From: Lunularia cruciata
Lineage: Eukaryota > Streptophyta > Marchantiopsida > Lunulariales > Lunulariaceae
Assembly: GCA_948567375.1 (NCBI GenBank)
Contig: OX419760.1
Coordinates: 41,416,001 to 41,480,000 of the forward strand
Length of the DNA stretch: 64,000 nucleotides
Direction: 5' to 3'
A program made the translations under genes and the position numbers. Of the stretch, positions 57,284-64,000 are shown in pieces (position 1 is the stretch's first letter; the number at the start of each line of letters is the position of its first letter). The notes under the pieces were generated by a model. The model was given only the letters and a program-made list of their open reading frames with translations, was not told where the DNA came from and ran no database searches.

Positions 57284-57431
57284 GATACATACCCAGATGT
57301 AGTAATAAAGATGTAGATACTAATATATAATATATGTATCCACATGTTATGATGTAGATGTAGATACATACCTAGATGTTGTAATATAGATGTAGATACT
57401 AATATATAATATATGTATCCAAATGTTATGA
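57284..57431. repeat. Tandem duplication, period 79 bp
   Basis: GATACATACC occurs at 57284 and 57363, followed in both by GATGTAGATACTAATATATA and ATATGTATCC. The second copy is slightly shorter. The inner part is a near-palindromic TATA-rich tract. Confidence 0.88.
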
Positions 57432-57609
57432 TTTTTTTTAACTTCCAGAATAAATATTATAAATTTATTATTACAATCATCAATTCAATCATCTTCAATA
57501 TATGTAAAATTTTAATTTTGTCAAAAAGTCCATAATTATTTAAATATGTTTTGGAAAATTATTCACAATGACCAACCATTTCACTTAATTGTCAAATTTC
57601 CTAATAGAT

Positions 57610-58202
57610 TGTAATCTTCCAAGGATAGGAGACCTTAAGAGAAACACACTAGAACAAACACAAAGCTTCACACTCAATAGTACGATGCTCCAAAGGAGCA
57701 CTTTGTCTTTATTAAATAGCAAAGAGGATTCCCTCAAAGGAAACTCCACCCTTGGATCAGATATATGGATTGGTGACATGTCAACAAGCTCTACCCTTAG
57801 ATAAGTTGCATGCATGGGTGACATGTTGACATGTTGACATTTTGATCCTATCTGGTTGGTCAAAACATCTTTGACCAACAAGAATCTTTAGGGAATCTTG
57901 TAGAAATCTCAGAATCATGTGGGTGAGGTACCATTGGAAAGCAAATAAGGGAGGAGGGAAGGAAAACACTACTTTCCTTGGGGGGACAAATGTTCACATT
58001 TTCAAGGTCTAATTCTTCTATTTAGACCTCCAAAATTAGCTCTAAAGTTTTCAGGTTATTTTTGGCTCCTGCATTATTAGTAGAAGTACTATTTTGGTGA
58101 CATTTCTATTTGATTGACCTAGCCCATCATACATAACGTTCTTCTAGATATTACCAAGCCAATTTTCACCTCAACATAATATGTCTAGCTATTGGTATTA
58201 CA
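57610..58202 (-). repeat. 3' LTR of C
   Basis: 593 bp, TGTAATCTTCC to GGTATTACA as read on the plus strand. The adjoining polypurine tract on the minus strand is AAAAAGAGTGAGGTT (58203-58217). Confidence 0.9.
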
Positions 58203-58204
58203 AA

Positions 58205-61200
58205 CCTCACTCTTTTTAAGACGCAACATCCTCATTGCAAAGCTGTTGCTCAAAAGATTTCACTAACATCAAGGTATTGGTCAAGTTGGCTATTGGCTCC
58301 TATGTTGCCTCATAAAATGAGTACTCTTTACAATGTACAAGATATCCATATAGGGATGGAGAGTACCACGGATGCATTCTGGAGAATGCATGTTCGACTT
58401 CATATTCATCAGTGACATCAATGAGTGTTGGATAAGGTCAAATTTCTTGTATGGAAGGAAAGTGGGGTGGTTGGGGTGCATATTTTTGTTGTAAGGAAAC
58501 ATGGAATATTGGATGGATCTTCATGTGTGGTGGTAGTAGAGGTGATAGGCCATTATGCCAATTTGATGGAGTATGGGAAAAGGCCTAATAAAACAAGGTC
58601 ATAGCTTGCAAGGGCCAACTAACATGACATTGGTTGTTGACAACCAAACTTGATCCTCAACATTGAACTCCATGTGCTAGTGATGTGCATCTATATTATT
58701 TTTTAATTGATTTTGGGTGATCTACAACCTATGTTTGGCGTTCTCTACTCCTTGTTGGTTTCTTGAAACAAAAGTGTTGACAACATCTACCTAGCGTATC
58801 TTCATCAAGCTCAAAGGTGTGAAAGGATGTTCTCTATATATGACAAAGAATGGTGTGACCTGTGTGGATGCATTCATTGAATTGTTATATATAAATTCCA
58901 CCAATGGAAGTTAGGTGTCCCACCTTTCTTGCTCCTCTAGGGTGAAGCTCTAGAGCATGTCTTCAATATTGTGATTAGCCCACTCTGTTTGTCCATTGGT
59001 TTGTGAATCGTAACTATGGATATGGCCAAATTGGTTTTGAAGAAACCAAAGAGTGTTCTCCAAAACAAATTGGTGAATTGAGTACCTCAATCAATGATGA
59101 GCACCCATGGTGAGAAAAGACTGCATCTAAGTACAATTGAGCTAACTATGCAGCAATCACATCCTTGGCGGTAGGACACAGATGAATCATTTTGCTTAGT
59201 CGATCAACAAAGATTACTATGGAGTTAAATCCTGAGGTAATCTTGGGCAATTTGCAAACTAGATCCATGCTTACTTGTTCCTAACATTGTGTAGGAGTAG
59301 GAAGAGTTTGAAGTAGTCTTACAAGAGCTTGATTAGTAGTTTTATTTTGTTGACAAAGTAGGCAGCTTTGAACATACTCCATCACATCGTTACTCATCTT
59401 GGAGCAATAGTAATGGTGTTTGGCTACATCCAAGGTCTTGTCTACTCCTACATGACTTGCAATGGTGGAATCATGACATTTCGTTGTGATGGTGGTTCTT
59501 ATATCAATGTCATCCGAGATCCATAACCTACCATCACAAAAAGTGAGTCCTTGGGTATTGGTGACACCTTTGGATGATCAAGCTCCTACAATTTGTGAGT
59601 CATTTCTCATAGCAGCAAGAATCCTTGGCCAGAATTCAAGGTTCACCTTGATCTCTACCACCATATTCTTTGCCATAGGCATTTAGGTGAATGCATTTGC
59701 AAGTTGCTTCTTGCCTTCCATATATGTGATCATCATGTTGAACCTTTGTCTCCACTCTACCCATCAAATCTATCAATGAGATAGATCTTTCTATGTCTCA
59801 AGGTAGATTAGAGGTTTGTGGTTTTTTTCTATTACAAATGCTCTTCTCGCCAAGATAGTGCTTCCAATGCTTGGTTGCAAGTATAATGACCAGCTCTTCT
59901 TGTTTGATGGTGTGATTGTTTCATTCTATCAGTAATAGCTTTTGAGAGAAATATGCAACTTGGTGCCATCTATCATGCCACTCTTGTTGTAGGACTCCTC
60001 ATATTGTTATGCTTGATACATCCATAGCCAACTTGATTGGACATTTTGGGTCATACCATTTCAAGATTGGTGCATGTAGTAATGCATCTTTCAATTCATG
60101 GAAGGCCAATTCTTGTGTAGTTCCTCCCCACATCCACTTCTTTCCCTTCTCAACTAGTGATGTTAGAGGCTATGCAACCTTGGAGAAGTCCTTGACAAAT
60201 TGATGATAGAACCCCATCAATCCCAAGAAACTCTTGAATTGGGTTTGATCGTATGGAGCATTCCATTTTTGAATGATCTCTATTTTACTGGTTAGCACTT
60301 GGATACCTTTTGCACTTACTCTATGCCCAAGTAGTATACTTCAGACTTGACAAACTTGCACTTTGAGATTTTGGCATACAATAGAACCTCTTGTAGAATT
60401 TGGAGAACTTCTCACAGATGTTGCTTGTGTTCTATCATTGACCTAATGTAGACAAGGATGTCATCTAGGAAAATAATTATAAATTTATCCAAGTATGGAC
60501 AAAATAAGTCATTCATCAAATGCATGAAAGTGGCTAGTGAGTTGGTGAGGCCAAATAGTATCACCAGGTACTCAAAGTGACCATACCTCATTCAAAATGC
60601 AATTTTGTGGATGTTTTCCTCTGCAATCCAGATTTGGTTGTAACCATTCCGCAAATCAAGTTTGGTGAATTGTTTTGCCCCATTGAGTTAATCAAACAAG
60701 TCATCCATGGGTAAGGTGTATTTATTATTCATTGTTTGTTGATTTAGGCCCTAGTAGTCAATGCACATGTGCATTATACCGACTTTTTTCTTCAAAAAAA
60801 AACAAGACAAGAGCCTTGTATAGTAATACGCTCTATTGGATAAGCACTTTTGTAGCATATCCTTGATTTGAGCCTTACATTCCTCTAACTCATGAGGTGA
60901 TAGACAATATGGGGCCTTACAAGGAGGTATCTTCTTAGGAATTATCTTGATTTTATGATCTACTTTCCTTTTTGGTGGTAATCTTGAGGGTAGATCATCC
61001 AAGAAGACATGTTGAAACTCATTGATCACATCTTTAAATTTCTCAAGAACTTGTTCATCAAGTTGTGCATTTTAGACTTCTTTGATTAGACCCATGAAAC
61101 ATCTATCTTTCTTATAGATAATAGTTGTCCTTATGACATAGAGAGGTAATTCTTGCTTGTGTGCTCTTTCTTTAACCCCAATGATCTTCTATTGGTGAGT

Positions 61201-62700
61201 TCTCACTACTTTCTTCCTTTGATTGATTATGAGATTGTAGTACTCCATCCACAGTATACCTAAGATTTCATGATAACAACTAACCATATCTATTGCCACT
61301 CAATTGCCTCATGATACTCTCCTACAAAGAGTGCTACCTTTCTAGGTAATGACTCAATCCTCTTTGTCTACCCATAGGGTAATTCTACTTCTTCACTCTC
61401 ATCCTTCTTTAGATCCATCTCCAATCTTATTGCAACAAAGCAAGACAAGAAATTCTTTGTTGCTCTAGGGTCTATCAATACTCTCACCTGATTAGCTTCT
61501 AAGACTCCATTTACAACAATCAATTGTGAGTTTGTCTTCCTCAATGTTTGTGCACTTGCCTTCTTCCTTCTCCCATTTTTTGCTTCTCCATTGAGCCAAT
61601 AAGGCCATGAGGTACATTTAATGGTGATCTTTGTTTTCCAATGTGATTTCTACATCCTACTCTTCAATTTGTCTCTCCATTTTGTTCAAAGATCACATGT
61701 ATGGAGGCCAAGAGCCACTAGGAAAATGAGTACAATGATTGATGGCTAGGTGCCAAACTTGGCTGCAATTGTAATAAAAAATTTGTTCTACTTGGGTCTC
61801 TTCTCCTTGTGGGACCCATCTCTGTATTCTTTGACCTGTCCTTGTTCTCCTTGGAGTGGTTGTGCTCCTTGTTCTTGGAACCAATTCCATAAGAATTGGT
61901 CCACCAAAGTATTTGTGTCAGCTTGATAATTTTGAGTCAATACTACCCGTTCATCTTCTCTAAGCGCCTCTACTATTCTTTTGAGTGCAAGCAATGGCTC
62001 AAAAACTGTGCAAGGATTTTGTACCATTATTTCTTGGCAGATTTGCTCTTTTAACCCTTGTTTGAAATTATCTAGAGCTTTTACTAGATTCATGTTGGTT
62101 ATTGTGACCTATAGATCAAAATGCCTCCATGTACTCTTGTACACTAGTCTTCTACTTCAACTCCCATAGTTGGGTTCAAGCCATCTACATAAAATCCACA
62201 AATTGGAAATTCTTCAATAGCCTTTCTTGCATGGCCGTCCAAGTGACCTCACTACCTTCTACCAACATTGATTGTTCCTAGCATTGTACCATGTGAGGGG
62301 TTTATTGGTCAAGTACCCACATGCAAACACACTTGCAAAATGATTGGTGATTTCAATTGTGAATAATCAAAATTATTAATTCATTCTTGAAATCTAATTC
62401 TCCACTACTCTCATGGAAAATTATCCCTTATAAAGCTTAATATTGCATATCTTCTTCATCCACAGTAACAATGTGGCTTCATTGTTGACCAAGGTCGGTG
62501 CCATTGGCATGAGATACTCTCCAAGCACTTTGGCCATTGGTACTAGGTTTTGAGACAATTCTCCTTCTTGCTTTGCCCGATCATTCTTGAAGGTACATAC
62601 TTGACTTTGCAATGCCTCCATGGTCATCTTGATCTCTCAAAACTTGTTCAACATCCCCTATATTCCTTGCATCAAATCTTGCAATTGCGAATCCATGATT
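58205..62700 (-). pseudogene. C gag-pol
   Basis: Gag begins near 62700 (MDSQLQDL), with LLLWMKKICNIKLYKG ending at 62421, NFKQGLKEQICQEIMVQN at 61990-62070, and a degraded CCHC knuckle near 61760. The protease near 61460 reads VLIDPRATKNF, the same non-canonical triad as in A. RT covers about 61029-60300 with an intact FLDD (about 60462-60473) followed by ILVYIRSM. Integrase traces lie around 58900-59500, and a chromodomain tail ends near 58215 (FYEAT, then LVKSFEQQL). Stops and small indels are frequent; nothing here could make a full polyprotein. Confidence 0.85.
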
Positions 62701-62734
62701 CTTACACACAAGTGCTCATTTGCTACTTCCTACT

Positions 62735-62937
62735 TCAATAGAGGGTTAATATGATCACTCAAGAGGGGTCATGGACTATTGGGACTACCATTGGGATTTT
62801 AGAGGGTATTACTTGTTGATAATATTCCTCACCAAAATTGCATACTATGAAATCTCTAAATATTACTTAAGTTTCACCACATAGCAGATTTCTACTTGAG
62901 TGTTGAAAGGGAGAGAATTTGGTTTGTTTAGATCCAT
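62735..62937 (-). pseudogene. Upstream small ORF of C, homologous to 24700-24903
   Basis: Begins MDLNKPNSLPFNTQVEI and ends VIILTLY plus TGA, with a 1-nt indel after about 27 codons and one extra in-frame stop. The start, the end and the position before gag are conserved with element A. Confidence 0.55.
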
Positions 62938-63271
62938 CATAAAAAAAATTGATCATCAAATCTCACTCTCTATCATAGATCACCACAAGCAAAATCACCA
63001 AGTTTGGTGAATTCATTACTATATCCATGAACTCTACTCCAAAATGGAAAACAAGATATACTCTCACTTGTGCATAATCTTGATGTGGAATAGATTCAAG
63101 AATAGAAAGCAAGGTCTAGTATATTGTTCTCTTGGAGTCTCCATCTTATCATCTCTCTAACACACTCTTACTATAATGATTGCACTATGGTTTCTCTACT
63201 CAAAATTATTCAATCTCACTAGCACATGTTCCTCCAAGAAGGGTGATCCACTCTCTTGGATTGAAACATAT

Positions 63272-63283
63272 GCTCTAATACCA
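63272..63283 (-). other. Primer-binding site of C
   Basis: Minus strand TGGTATTAGAGC, one C-to-T change from the initiator tRNA-Met complement, one base outside the 5' LTR. Confidence 0.85.
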
Positions 63284-63284
63284 T

Positions 63285-63872
63285 TGTAATCTTCCGAGAA
63301 TAGGAGAACCTAAGAGAAACACAAGAGAAGAAACACAAAGCTTCACACTCAATAGCCCAATGCTCTGAAGGAACACCTTGTCTTTATTATATAGCAAAGA
63401 GAATTCCCTCAAAGGAAGCTTCATCCTTGGAATCAGATACATGGATTGGTGATATATCAGCAAGTTATACCCTAAGATTAGTTGCATGCATGGGTGACAT
63501 GCTAGTTCTGATCCTATCTTGTTGGTCAAACCATCTTTGATTGAAAGGAATGTTCTTGTAAGAATCTCAAAATCACATAGGTGAGGTACCATTGGAAAGC
63601 TCTCAACTTGAAAAACAGGGGAGGAGGGAAAGAAAGCCCCATTTCCTTGGAGGAAGGAATTTGCACATTTTTGAGGCCTAATTCATCCGTTCAGACCTCA
63701 AAAATTGGCTTTGAAGTATTCAAGTTATTTTAGGCTCCTGCACTATTTAGTAGAAGTACTATTTTGGTGACACCTCTATCTGATCTACCTAGCCCATCAT
63801 ACATAATATCCTTCCAGATTTTACTAAGCCAATTTTCACCTCTAGATAATATGTCTAGCTATTAGTATTACA
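63285..63872 (-). repeat. 5' LTR of C
   Basis: 588 bp, paired with 57610-58202. Sequence beyond 63872 is the target duplication TAGAT followed by unremarkable AT-rich DNA to the window end. Confidence 0.9.
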
Positions 63873-64000
63873 TAGATCTAATCCATAATTATTCAATACC
63901 ACAATATTGATTGTTGTCTAACTTTTCATGTTATAATGAAGGAGATATGGAGATAAATGTTTATGACATAACAAGTAAATAGTGGAATGTTTTTAAAAGA

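Larger units (their letters stand above)
55684..57609. other. AT-rich spacer between the non-LTR element and chromovirus C
   Basis: No gene seen. Two tandem duplications are listed separately. Small open frames are chance-level. Confidence 0.5.
57610..63872 (-). mobile_element. Ty3/gypsy chromovirus C, full-length with perfect target duplication
   Basis: 6263 bp between identical 5-mers TAGAT (57605-57609 and 63873-63877). LTRs at 57610-58202 and 63285-63872 differ by well over 10% in the parts compared, so it is old. It belongs to the same family as element A and solo LTRs D and F, but its LTR lacks A's internal duplication. The primer-binding site is at 63272-63283 and the polypurine tract at 58203-58217. 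Confidence 0.93.

Overview
The window reads as nuclear DNA of a land plant with a large, transposon-rich genome. The evidence is chromodomain Ty3/gypsy and Ty1/copia elements primed by initiator tRNA-Met, solo LTRs, an AT-rich background, and an intronless ankyrin-repeat membrane protein of the plant PGG type. The species cannot be fixed from the sequence; a seed-free plant (moss, lycophyte or fern) is a weak guess. There is no prokaryotic or organellar gene order.

Only two reading frames look like intact host genes, both on the minus strand: an 809-residue ankyrin/PGG-like membrane protein (6966-9395) and a 140-residue secreted NTF2/DUF8021-like protein (48247-48669). A truncated relative of the second lies at 15279-15525. 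The ankyrin gene has an 86-bp tandem array upstream and a duplicated 3' flank.

About half the window is nested retrotransposons. A copia element (E, 15713-38396) carries in its 5' LTR a solo LTR (F), itself split by a 3.8-kb insertion (G) holding a decayed gene of unknown family with a long coiled coil. E's interior is split by another solo LTR (D, duplication GAAGA). D is split by a gypsy chromovirus (A, 23597-35836), and A by a younger chromovirus in opposite orientation (B, 26715-32357). A solo LTR of the B family (36726-37120) also sits in E. A related full-length chromovirus (C, 57610-63872, perfect duplication TAGAT) lies at the right. An older copia remnant (10500-14462) and a non-LTR element with an R2-like layout (CCHH finger, RT, CCHC, restriction-like endonuclease; about 51864-55683) complete the set.

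The most notable signals are in element B: an apparent -1 ribosomal frameshift site between gag and pol (slippery GGGAAAC, 7-nt spacer, 9-bp stem, possible 7-bp pseudoknot stem) and an LTR promoter with perfect heat-shock elements upstream of a TATA box. Other points are a small upstream ORF shared by chromoviruses A and C, and stop codons across the elements that mostly fit C-to-T decay of CAA, CAG and CGA codons. The remaining AT-rich spacer (about 2.7-6.7, 41.7-47.7, 50.9-51.9 and 55.7-57.6 kb) shows local tandem duplications but no gene I can support.
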